Positions 1 through 5,321 of a stretch of DNA of 5,568 bases are shown here, piece after piece; positions within the stretch are counted from its first letter, which is position 1, and the number at the start of each line of letters is the position of its first letter. The translations under genes and the position numbers were made by a program. The notes beneath the pieces were generated by a model. The model was given only the letters and a program-made list of their open reading frames with translations, searched no databases and had not been told where the DNA came from. Origin of the DNA: Actinomycetota bacterium. Its GTDB lineage: Bacteria > Actinomycetota > Acidimicrobiia > Spongiisociales > ZC4RG35. The DNA lies in contig JAPUJM010000244.1 of NCBI GenBank assembly GCA_027296205.1, positions 1 to 5,568 on the forward strand, read 5' to 3'.

Positions 1-1
1 C

Positions 2-508
2 CAAGAGTCGGTTGCCACCACGACGACGGTGACCGCCGAGAACCAGGCCAAACTCGAGGCCCAAGAAGAGGATGGCCTCGAGTTTCTGCTCTCGGCACAG
101 GGCGCGGGGCAATGGGAGATCGAGATTCCGGGAGTGGCCGCATCGATTGAGGCGAGTGAGGACGAGGCCGCTCGGGCGGTCGCCCTGTTCAACGCCAACT
201 GCGCCCGCTGTCATTCGGCGGGCTTCAGTGCGGGGGTTCCCTACACACTGGAGGCCGGCTCCGGCGGTTTCGGGCCGGCGCTGTGGGACGGTCGCGAGTT
301 GGTGCAGTTCGGGGAGGCTCCCGACGACCCCGATGAGCCGGACCTTCTGATCGAGTTCCTCATCAAGGGTTCGGAGTCGCAGAAGCCCTATGGCTTGAAC
401 GGCTTTGGATCGGGGCGGATGCCTGCATTTGGCGCAACTCTCTCAGCGGAGGATCTCGGTTTGCTGGCGAGGTACCTGCGTGGCGGAAACATGGACGGGA
501 AGGGGTAG
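2..508 (+). CDS. c-type cytochrome, monoheme (5' end outside window)
   Basis: This is the C-terminal part of a class I c-type cytochrome, an electron carrier that acts outside the cytoplasmic membrane. The haem-binding motif CARCH is encoded at 200-214 and supplies two thioether cysteines and the His ligand. The likely second axial ligand is the Met in GRMPAFG (codon 419-421), about 70 residues later, which is normal spacing for this fold. The C-terminal helix LSAEDLGLLARYLR is also typical. The frame is open to the window edge and reads through a Thr-rich stretch; the GTG at 29 has no ribosome binding site, so I treat the gene as 5'-truncated. Any signal peptide or membrane anchor lies upstream and cannot be seen. 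A small membrane protein gene follows after 3 nt. It may be a cytochrome c subunit or partner of a menaquinol-cytochrome c reductase or oxidase, but that is inference and the window does not show the partner genes. Confidence 0.9.
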   Translation, partial: QESVATTTTVTAENQAKLEAQEEDGLEFLLSAQGAGQWEIEIPGVAASIEASEDEAARAVALFNANCARCHSAGFSAGVPYTLEAGSGGFGPALWDGRELVQFGEAPDDPDEPDLLIEFLIKGSESQKPYGLNGFGSGRMPAFGATLSAEDLGLLARYLRGGNMDGKG

Positions 509-511
509 GAG

Positions 512-874
512 ATGTTTTTCCGCGAGCTCTTCAGGTCGCTGTTCTCGGCCAATCTCTTCGTTACGGGAGTCGTGTTGACGATTGCCGCCGTTGTCCTCTT
601 CTACGGCTCGATGTATCTGTTCAACTACACCAACCTGGGCAAGAAGCTCGGATTCCTGGTCACCGGGGCGGCCATGTTCGGGTGGCTGAGCCTGACATCC
701 CTGCTGTTCGTCATCTACGCCCCCCGAGGGCCAAAGCCGGACAACATCGAAGGGCTGAACGCCATCGAGATCCGGGTGATCCCGATCACCTTCCTGGCCG
801 TCACTCTTGTCCTCTTCTTCGTGTTTCTGGTTGCTCTCCACCAATACGAGGAGGCCCGGCAGGGCGACTCATGA
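512..874 (+). CDS. small three-helix membrane protein of unknown function
   Basis: I do not recognise this 120-residue protein. It has three strongly hydrophobic segments, at about residues 13-37, 45-69 and 89-110. A short basic, amphipathic N-terminus (MFFRELFRSLF) precedes the first. A polar loop rich in Pro, Asn and Glu (about 70-88) separates helices 2 and 3, and the tail is acidic and polar. No Cys or haem motif is present; His110, at the end of helix 3, is the only His. The ATG lies 3 nt after the cytochrome c stop, with a purine-rich GGGAAGGGG about 6 nt before it, so the two are almost certainly co-transcribed and translated together. Position suggests an accessory or assembly subunit of a membrane respiratory complex, but no sequence motif proves this. 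It is convergent with rex, whose stop is 34 nt away. Confidence 0.82.
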   Translation: MFFRELFRSLFSANLFVTGVVLTIAAVVLFYGSMYLFNYTNLGKKLGFLVTGAAMFGWLSLTSLLFVIYAPRGPKPDNIEGLNAIEIRVIPITFLAVTLVLFFVFLVALHQYEEARQGDS

Positions 875-908
875 CTGGTGCCTGGTGTTGCCCGGCCAGG
901 GCTTCGCT

Positions 909-1517
909 TCAGCCGTAGTAGCTGAGAATCTGCAACTCGGTCGACAGGTCGACCTGACGCACTGCCACCCCCTCGGGGACACTCACCCGGACGGGTGCGA
1001 AATTGAGGATCGAGTGAACCCCCTCATTGACCAGGAGATCGGTCACGCTCTGGGCGGCGTTGGCGGGGACGGCGAGGATTGCCATGTCGAAACATCCGAC
1101 CTTGCAGTCCTTTGGCATGTCTTCCATCCGCCGGATCTGCACATCTCCGATGATCTGTCCCACTCTGTCGGGGTCGGTGTCATAGATGGCCGCCACGTCG
1201 AATCCGCGCTTGGCCAGGCCGTCGTAACGTGCCAGCGCCGTGCCCAGGTTGCCGGCCCCGATGATGGCCACCAGTCGCCGGCTCTCGATTCCGAGTTCTC
1301 TCCTTATTCGATCACCCAAAGAGGGAACCGAATAGCCCACTCCTCGCGTCCCCTGAAACTCGAGATCGGAGAGGTCTCGCCGAACGTTGGCGGCATTGAC
1401 TCCCGCCGCAACCGCCAGGTCATCAGAGCTCACCGTTTCGTGAGCACCCTCCAGTTCCTCGAGGAGCCGGAGATAGCTGGGAAGTCTGGAGACTGTGGCG
1501 TGGGAGATCCCGCTCAT
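909..1517 (-). CDS. rex: redox-sensing transcriptional repressor Rex
   Basis: Rex is a dimeric repressor that senses the NADH/NAD+ ratio: it binds operator DNA when NAD+ dominates and lets go when NADH binds. The 202 residues show the family order. An N-terminal winged-helix domain (about 1-80) starts with the typical ATVSRLPSYLRLL helix and carries a recognition-helix region, GVNAANVRRDLSDL, at about 39-52. A Rossmann domain follows with GAGNLG at 87-92 and an acidic Asp113 after the second strand (AAIYDTDPD). The conserved ILNFAPVRVSVPEG runs from about 170, and the end, DLSTELQILSYYG, is the swapped C-terminal helix. The length is slightly below the usual 210-230. The ATG at 1517 has no Shine-Dalgarno sequence; a TATCGT box ends 7 nt before it. 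A Rex-like operator lies in front of nuoA at 4870-4887, so nuo is a likely target. I found no such site at the rex promoter itself. Confidence 0.96.
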   Translation of the reverse strand: MSGISHATVSRLPSYLRLLEELEGAHETVSSDDLAVAAGVNAANVRRDLSDLEFQGTRGVGYSVPSLGDRIRRELGIESRRLVAIIGAGNLGTALARYDGLAKRGFDVAAIYDTDPDRVGQIIGDVQIRRMEDMPKDCKVGCFDMAILAVPANAAQSVTDLLVNEGVHSILNFAPVRVSVPEGVAVRQVDLSTELQILSYYG

Positions 1518-1524
1518 CGGAGCG

Positions 1525-1530
1525 ACGATA
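1525..1530 (-). promoter_or_regulatory. putative -10 box of rex (leaderless start)
   Basis: Read on the minus strand this is TATCGT, followed by exactly 7 nt and then the rex ATG. That spacing would place transcription start on the start codon. I see no convincing -35 box and no Shine-Dalgarno sequence. The same arrangement recurs at nuoA. Confidence 0.45.
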
Positions 1531-1563
1531 CATCTGGCTTTCGATCTAGCTGTTACCTGCTTC

Positions 1564-1569
1564 TACGCT
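1564..1569 (+). promoter_or_regulatory. putative -10 box of the prenyl reductase gene
   Basis: TACGCT fits TAnnnT and lies 10 nt before the ATG at 1580, which would give a leader of only about 3-4 nt. The GGGGG at 1572-1576 is too near the ATG to be a good ribosome binding site. The 62-bp divergent rex/reductase region shows no clear operator and no clear -35. Confidence 0.3.
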
Positions 1570-1579
1570 CTGGGGGTCA

Positions 1580-2815
1580 ATGCCTTCCCCTTCCGTTCTC
1601 ATAGTCGGTGGCGGTCCGGCCGGTTCCGCGGCCGCCTTCTGGCTGGCCCGCGCCGGCCACGAGGTCATGCTGGTCGAGAAGAAGGAGTACCCCCGCGACA
1701 AGACCTGTGGTGACGCGCTGACCCCCCGCGCGATTCTGCAGCTTCAGGACATGGGCTTCGACTTCGACCTGTCTGAGTTTCACAAGATCGTCGGACTCCG
1801 CTCATACGCCGGTGAGGACATGATCGAGATGCCGTGGCCCGATCACAGCAGATTTCCCAACTGGGGCGGGATGATGCGTCGGCGGGATCTCGACCTTCAG
1901 GTGGCTCGTCTTGCCGAGAAGGAGGGGGTGCTGATCCGGGAGAACACGACCGCCACCCCTGTCATCGACGACGGCACCCTGACTTCGGTCGCCCTGGCGA
2001 ACGGTGATGACGAGGAGATCATGACGCCAGACGTCACGATCATCGCCGACGGCTCGATGAATCGCTTCGGCCGCGAGTTGGGCACGGCCAGACGGAAGGA
2101 TTACCCGATGGGTCTCGCTGCCCGCGGCTATTACTCGTCGCCCAGGTCGGACGATCCCTTCCTGGAGAGTCAGTTGGATCTTCGGGACTCGACCGGTGCG
2201 ACGATGCCTGGCTATGGATGGGTGTTTCCCCTTGGAGACGGCACCGTGAACGTCGGCGTGGGGTTGCTATCCACCTTCAAGCGGTGGAAGCACGTCAACA
2301 CGACCCACATGATGAGTGACTACGTGGCCACGGCGCCGGAGTATTGGGGGCTGACGGAGGAGTCACGGCTGACCAAGCCGGTCGGGGGGAAGCTGACGAT
2401 GGCTTTTTCCAAAGGCCCGCTGGTCGGGTCGAACTGGATCACGATCGGTGACGCGGCCGGTGCCATCAACCCCTGGAACGGTGAGGGCATTTCCTACGCC
2501 TACGAGACGGGTCGCATGGCCGCCGAGTACGTCGGGCAGGCCGTCGGCAACGACGAGAAGGGGGTCCTTCAGCGGTATCGGCAGCGGCTCGACGACGAGT
2601 ACGGGCTCTATTACAAGATGGCCCGCATCTTCGTGAAGCTCATCGGGCACCCGTCGGTCATGCGGACCCTGGCGCACACCGGTCTCCACAACCGCTCACT
2701 CATGGAGTGGACACTGAAAGTCATGGCCAATCTCCTCGACGAAGATGAGAAGGCGATAGGCGAAAGGGCCTACGACTCCCTCGCCGCCATCGTCAGGACC
2801 CTCCCGACGCCCTGA
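1580..2815 (+). CDS. geranylgeranyl reductase family FAD-dependent oxidoreductase
   Basis: This 411-residue flavoprotein belongs to the geranylgeranyl reductase family, whose members saturate double bonds of polyprenyl chains in chlorophyll side chains, archaeal lipids or menaquinone. It has the N-terminal FAD Rossmann motif VGGGPAG at 9-15 with the ribose-binding acid at Glu33. The family signature PRDKTCGDALTPRA follows at about 38-51, with Cys43. The second FAD motif, GDAAGAINPWNGEGIS, is at 290-305. There is no signal peptide or obvious membrane helix, so it is probably cytosolic or membrane-peripheral. In actinobacteria a related enzyme, MenJ, reduces one isoprene unit of menaquinone. 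Lying between rex and the complex I operon makes a menaquinone substrate attractive here, but that is inference and other prenyl lipids are possible. It is divergent from rex and is followed closely by the HAD gene. Confidence 0.9.
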   Translation: MPSPSVLIVGGGPAGSAAAFWLARAGHEVMLVEKKEYPRDKTCGDALTPRAILQLQDMGFDFDLSEFHKIVGLRSYAGEDMIEMPWPDHSRFPNWGGMMRRRDLDLQVARLAEKEGVLIRENTTATPVIDDGTLTSVALANGDDEEIMTPDVTIIADGSMNRFGRELGTARRKDYPMGLAARGYYSSPRSDDPFLESQLDLRDSTGATMPGYGWVFPLGDGTVNVGVGLLSTFKRWKHVNTTHMMSDYVATAPEYWGLTEESRLTKPVGGKLTMAFSKGPLVGSNWITIGDAAGAINPWNGEGISYAYETGRMAAEYVGQAVGNDEKGVLQRYRQRLDDEYGLYYKMARIFVKLIGHPSVMRTLAHTGLHNRSLMEWTLKVMANLLDEDEKAIGERAYDSLAAIVRTLPTP

Positions 2816-2833
2816 AGGAAGTCCTCCGATCTC

Positions 2834-2839
2834 TAACAT
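2834..2839 (+). promoter_or_regulatory. putative -10 box before the HAD gene
   Basis: TAACAT fits TAnnnT and is followed by exactly 7 nt before the ATG at 2847, the same geometry as at rex and nuoA. It overlaps the alternative ATG at 2838. If real, it gives the HAD gene its own leaderless transcript and decides the start codon. No -35 is evident, and read-through from the upstream reductase gene is equally possible. Confidence 0.3.
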
Positions 2840-2846
2840 GGCGTCG

Positions 2847-3515
2847 ATGAGTCGACCCGCGCTCCTCGCCTTCGATGTCAACGAAACCCTGCTGAGCCTC
2901 GCCCCCATCAAGGCCAGATTCGAAGAGACCTTCGGAGTCGGTGCTCCTGTCGGTGAGTGGTTTTCCCGCATGCTTCACGGCTCGCTGGTCGCCAACCATG
3001 TGGGGGACTATCGGTCGTTCGCCGAGATCGGGATCGAGTCGCTGCTCACCGTCGCCAGCAAGCGAGGTCTGGCTATGGGCGGGGAGGAGGCCGGGTCCAT
3101 AGTGTCGGCCATGAGGAGCCTTCCCCCTCATCCTGAGGTCCATGACGCGTTGGAGCGTCTGTTCGACGCCGACTTTGTGATGGTTGCTCTGACCAATGGC
3201 TCGACCAGCGCGGCGAACGACCAGATCGAAAACGCCGGGCTGCTCCCCTTTCTTCGCCGGGTCGTCTCGGTGGAGGAGGTGGGCCGGTTCAAGCCGGCGC
3301 CAGAGCCCTATCAGCACGCGGCCGACGTGATGGGTGTCGACGTCGCCGACATGATGCTGGTCGCCGCCCACGATTGGGACTGTGCCGGGGCGGTTGCAGC
3401 GGGGGCGCGGTCGGCCTTCGTGCAGCGATCGGGTGTGGTGTGGAGTCTTCCCGGGGAGCGACCGGAGCTGGTGGTCGATGACATCGCCGGTCTGGTAGAC
3501 GCCCTGATCGACTGA
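2847..3515 (+). CDS. haloacid dehalogenase type II-like HAD hydrolase
   Basis: This is a soluble 222-residue HAD-superfamily hydrolase, closest in layout to type II (L-2-haloacid dehalogenase) proteins. Motif I is FDVNETLL with nucleophile Asp10; the usual second Asp of HAD phosphatases is Asn12, which argues against an ordinary phosphatase. Motif II is ALTNGS with Thr116 and Asn117, motif III is the Lys of RFKPAPEPY (Lys149), and motif IV is AAHDWDCAGA with Asp176 and Asp178. A helical cap lies between motifs I and II (about 20-90). The true substrate cannot be read from the sequence; 'dehalogenase' is a family label. I chose ATG 2847 because a TAnnnT box sits 7 nt upstream and MSRPALLAFD is a natural N-terminus. 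ATG 2838, in frame, would add three residues. The gene begins about 30 nt after the reductase stop and may be co-transcribed with it. A large hairpin follows the stop. Confidence 0.88.
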   Translation: MSRPALLAFDVNETLLSLAPIKARFEETFGVGAPVGEWFSRMLHGSLVANHVGDYRSFAEIGIESLLTVASKRGLAMGGEEAGSIVSAMRSLPPHPEVHDALERLFDADFVMVALTNGSTSAANDQIENAGLLPFLRRVVSVEEVGRFKPAPEPYQHAADVMGVDVADMMLVAAHDWDCAGAVAAGARSAFVQRSGVVWSLPGERPELVVDDIAGLVDALID

Positions 3516-3539
3516 CCCGCGGCCTTTCCGCAGTCGGAC

Positions 3540-3590
3540 CTTTCTGTGTCGGAAAACCCGGCTTCAGGCCGGATTTCGCGACACAGAAAG
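3540..3590. terminator. long hairpin between convergent genes, likely bidirectional terminator
   Basis: The arms CTTTCTGTGTCG (3540-3551) and CGACACAGAAAG (3579-3590) are perfect 12-bp reverse complements. Inside them AAA (3554-3556) pairs with TTT (3574-3576), and CCGGC (3558-3562) pairs with GCCGG (3568-3572) around a TTCAG loop. That makes 20 base pairs over 51 nt. It starts 25 nt after the HAD stop and ends 8 nt before the stop of the opposing aminotransferase gene, so it is placed to end both transcripts. There is no U-run on either side, as is common for actinobacterial terminators. It could instead be a copy of a dispersed palindromic repeat, which one window cannot decide. Confidence 0.7.
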
Positions 3591-3598
3591 CCAAATGA

Positions 3599-4834
3599 TT
3601 ACAACGCGGCGAGGGTATCCAGCACCCGGTCGACCTCTTGACTGGTGTTGTAGTGGACGAACCCGATGCGAACCAGACCCCCCTCGTCGAGGACGCCCAG
3701 CTCGGCCATCGCCTTCACGGCGTAGTAGTGACCCGACCACACATAGAGGCCATTGGCCAGCAGCCGCTGGGCGGCGTCGCCCGGATGGTATCCGTCGACG
3801 CCGATGGCGAATGTGGAGACCCGGCGATCACCGGCTTCTGGCACGCCGGAGAGCCGCACCTTGCTGAGTTGGCCTATCCCTGCCAGGAATTGCCGTGAGA
3901 GACTTGTCTCGTGGACCGAGATGTTCTCGTGGGCACGGAGAAGGGAGGCTCGTCTGGTGTCTCCGCTTCCGCCCAGTCCGGCGATGTAGTCGACAGCCGC
4001 CGTGACCGCGGCGATCGACTCGAAGCTCTGTGTCCCGGTCTCCCACTTCCCCGGCGGGTCCGACGGCGCCGGCCGGACCTTGTAGGCGTCGAGTTCAGCC
4101 AGATGCTCGAGCCGCCCGTAGAGGATCCCGATATGTGGTCCGAAGAACTTGTAGGCCGACACGGCGAGGAAGTCGCAACCAAGCGTCTCAACATCAATCG
4201 ACACATGCGGGCCGGCGTGGACCGCGTCGACAAACACCACGGCGCCCCGCTCGTGGGCGGCGGCGCTGATCGGAGGAATATCGACCAGAGTCCCCAACGC
4301 GTTGGAGGCAAGACAGACTGCGACCAGTCGGACTCGGTCGTCGAGCAGATCGATGATCGCCTCAGGGTCGAGCACGCCTGTGGTCGAATCGAACTTGGCC
4401 AGACGAACCTCCACTCCGTGCTCTTCGGCGGCTCGAACCCACGGGGTGTAGTTGGCGTCGTGATCGAGGCTGGTCACGACGATGGCATCGCCCGGGTTCC
4501 AGGTGCCGGCGAGGGCACGGCTCAGGGCGAAGGTGAGGCTGGTCATGTTCTGGCCGAAGACGATCTCACCGGGGTCGGCATTGAGGAAGTCGGCCATCGC
4601 CTTCCGGCCGGATGCGGTGACCTCGTCCGCTGCGATCGAGGCGCCGTATCCACCACCGAGGTTGCTGATGCCGTCTTCGAGAACCGACGCCATCGCGTCG
4701 ATGACGATCTGCGGCATCTGGGTTCCACCGGGCCCGTCGAGATAGGCGACCTCCCGTCCGTTCTCGCGTCGGTGGAGTGCAGGAAACCGGGAGCGGACCT
4801 CTTCGATTGGGAGCATTGGTGATGGGTTGGTCAT
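3599..4834 (-). CDS. cysteine desulfurase-like class V aminotransferase (VC1184-type), lacking the catalytic Cys
   Basis: This 411-residue PLP-dependent enzyme has the class V aminotransferase fold. Seen in order: the N-terminal AYLDGPGGTQMP substrate-loop motif (about 31-42); HDAN with His125, which should stack on PLP; Asn178 in SNALGT; Asp203 and His206 in VDAVHAGP; and the Schiff-base Lys229 in SAYKFFGPHIG. The layout matches the 'cysteine desulfurase family, VC1184 subfamily'. In SufS-type desulfurases the catalytic Cys sits in GHHCA. Here the aligned stretch is GHYYA at 368-372, with Tyr371 at the Cys position. The only cysteines (174 and 220) lie far from it. Sulfur transfer by the usual persulfide route is therefore unlikely, and the real reaction is unknown. 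No suf or isc genes are nearby. I prefer ATG 4834, because a TAGAGT box lies 6 nt before it; GTG 4837 would add one residue. The gene is divergent from nuoA. Confidence 0.88.
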   Translation of the reverse strand: MTNPSPMLPIEEVRSRFPALHRRENGREVAYLDGPGGTQMPQIVIDAMASVLEDGISNLGGGYGASIAADEVTASGRKAMADFLNADPGEIVFGQNMTSLTFALSRALAGTWNPGDAIVVTSLDHDANYTPWVRAAEEHGVEVRLAKFDSTTGVLDPEAIIDLLDDRVRLVAVCLASNALGTLVDIPPISAAAHERGAVVFVDAVHAGPHVSIDVETLGCDFLAVSAYKFFGPHIGILYGRLEHLAELDAYKVRPAPSDPPGKWETGTQSFESIAAVTAAVDYIAGLGGSGDTRRASLLRAHENISVHETSLSRQFLAGIGQLSKVRLSGVPEAGDRRVSTFAIGVDGYHPGDAAQRLLANGLYVWSGHYYAVKAMAELGVLDEGGLVRIGFVHYNTSQEVDRVLDTLAAL

Positions 4835-4840
4835 CACGGG

Positions 4841-4846
4841 ACTCTA
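4841..4846 (-). promoter_or_regulatory. putative -10 box of the desulfurase-like gene
   Basis: On the minus strand this reads TAGAGT, followed by 6 nt and then ATG 4834. No good Shine-Dalgarno sequence is present at normal spacing, so a leaderless transcript is likely. The Rex-like operator begins 24 bp upstream of this box, so Rex could also affect this gene. Confidence 0.4.
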
Positions 4847-4869
4847 ATTCCCTGGGCGATGAGGCGTCT

Positions 4870-4887
4870 TTGCGAATTACTTCACAA
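4870..4887. promoter_or_regulatory. Rex operator (ROP) upstream of nuoA
   Basis: TTGCGAATTACTTCACAA matches the Rex consensus TTGTGAA-n4-TTCACAA at 13 of 14 fixed positions; only the fourth base (C for T) differs. The right arm is perfect. It ends 13 bp before the putative nuoA -10 box and so covers the -35 zone, the right place to block RNA polymerase. Rex control of nuo is known in Streptomyces, and a rex gene lies at 909-1517 in this window. Confidence 0.8.
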
Positions 4888-4900
4888 GCTGAGGCCGTTC

Positions 4901-4906
4901 TAAGCT
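4901..4906 (+). promoter_or_regulatory. putative -10 box of the nuo operon (leaderless start)
   Basis: TAAGCT is followed by exactly 7 nt and then GTG 4914, so transcription would begin at or next to the start codon. There is no Shine-Dalgarno sequence before nuoA. The -35 zone (about 4877-4883) is a poor match and lies inside the Rex operator. Confidence 0.5.
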
Positions 4907-4913
4907 CCGAATC

Positions 4914-5321
4914 GTGACCTTGGCGGACTACCTCCCCATCGGCCTCATGTTCCTACTGGCCGGCCTATTCGTATTCGCGTCACTCTTCATGTCGAAGATG
5001 GTCAGCCCGAATCGCCCTACTCCGGAAAAACTCGACCCTTACGAGTGCGGCATCGTCCCTGAGGTCGAAGCGACCCAGCGCTTTCCCGTGAAGTTCTATC
5101 TCGTCGCAATGCTGTTCGTCATTTTCGATGTGGAGATCATCTTCCTCTTTGCGTGGGCCTCCATCTGGACCTCACTGGGTTGGTTCGGGGTGGCGGCGAT
5201 GATCATCTTCACGTTCTTCGTGATGGAGACGCTGATTTACGTCTGGAAGCGCGGCGCCCTCGACTGGAATGTCAAACGTCGGGCCCGGTACCTCCCGCAA
5301 GAGACCAGCGAGGCCGCCTAG
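4914..5321 (+). CDS. nuoA: NADH-quinone oxidoreductase subunit A
   Basis: NuoA is a small membrane subunit of respiratory complex I, near the junction of the quinone site and the proton-pumping arm. The 135 residues contain three membrane helices at about 6-28, 60-82 and 88-112. The conserved first loop carries LDPYECGIVP (Cys45), and the signature RFPVKFYLVAMLFVIFDVEI followed by IFLFAWA covers helix 2 with its conserved Asp and Glu. The C-terminus, KRGALDWNVKRR, is also typical. The GTG start has no Shine-Dalgarno sequence but lies 7 nt after a TAAGCT box, and the protein aligns well with NuoA from that codon; the next in-frame Met is residue 12, inside helix 1. The stop overlaps the nuoB start by one base (TAGTG). 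A Rex operator lies just upstream, so repression at low NADH is expected. Confidence 0.96.
   Translation: MTLADYLPIGLMFLLAGLFVFASLFMSKMVSPNRPTPEKLDPYECGIVPEVEATQRFPVKFYLVAMLFVIFDVEIIFLFAWASIWTSLGWFGVAAMIIFTFFVMETLIYVWKRGALDWNVKRRARYLPQETSEAA

Noticed and set aside
29..31. GTG at 29 as the cytochrome c start
   Set aside because: There is no ribosome binding site or TAnnnT box before it, the frame stays open to the window edge, and a start here would leave the cytochrome without an export signal.
880..902. Short inverted repeats (CCTGG/CCAGG and GCCC/GGGC) in the 34-bp gap between the convergent membrane protein and rex genes
   Set aside because: The stems are only 4-5 bp, alternatives overlap, and there is no U-tract. 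It is placed where a terminator could be, but is too weak to call.
807..1604. A + strand open frame of about 265 codons opposite rex
   Set aside because: It overlaps the membrane protein and covers rex in antisense. The product is low-complexity in character with no motif, while rex is unmistakable.
3911..4822. A long + strand open frame (about 300 codons) opposite the desulfurase-like gene
   Set aside because: It lies fully antisense to a gene with clear family motifs, and its translation shows no recognisable domain. GC-rich codon bias explains it.
5131..5163. NuoA helix 2 ending in FAWA rather than the common FPWA
   Set aside because: The same FAWx form occurs in other NuoA proteins such as that of E. 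coli, so it is ordinary variation.
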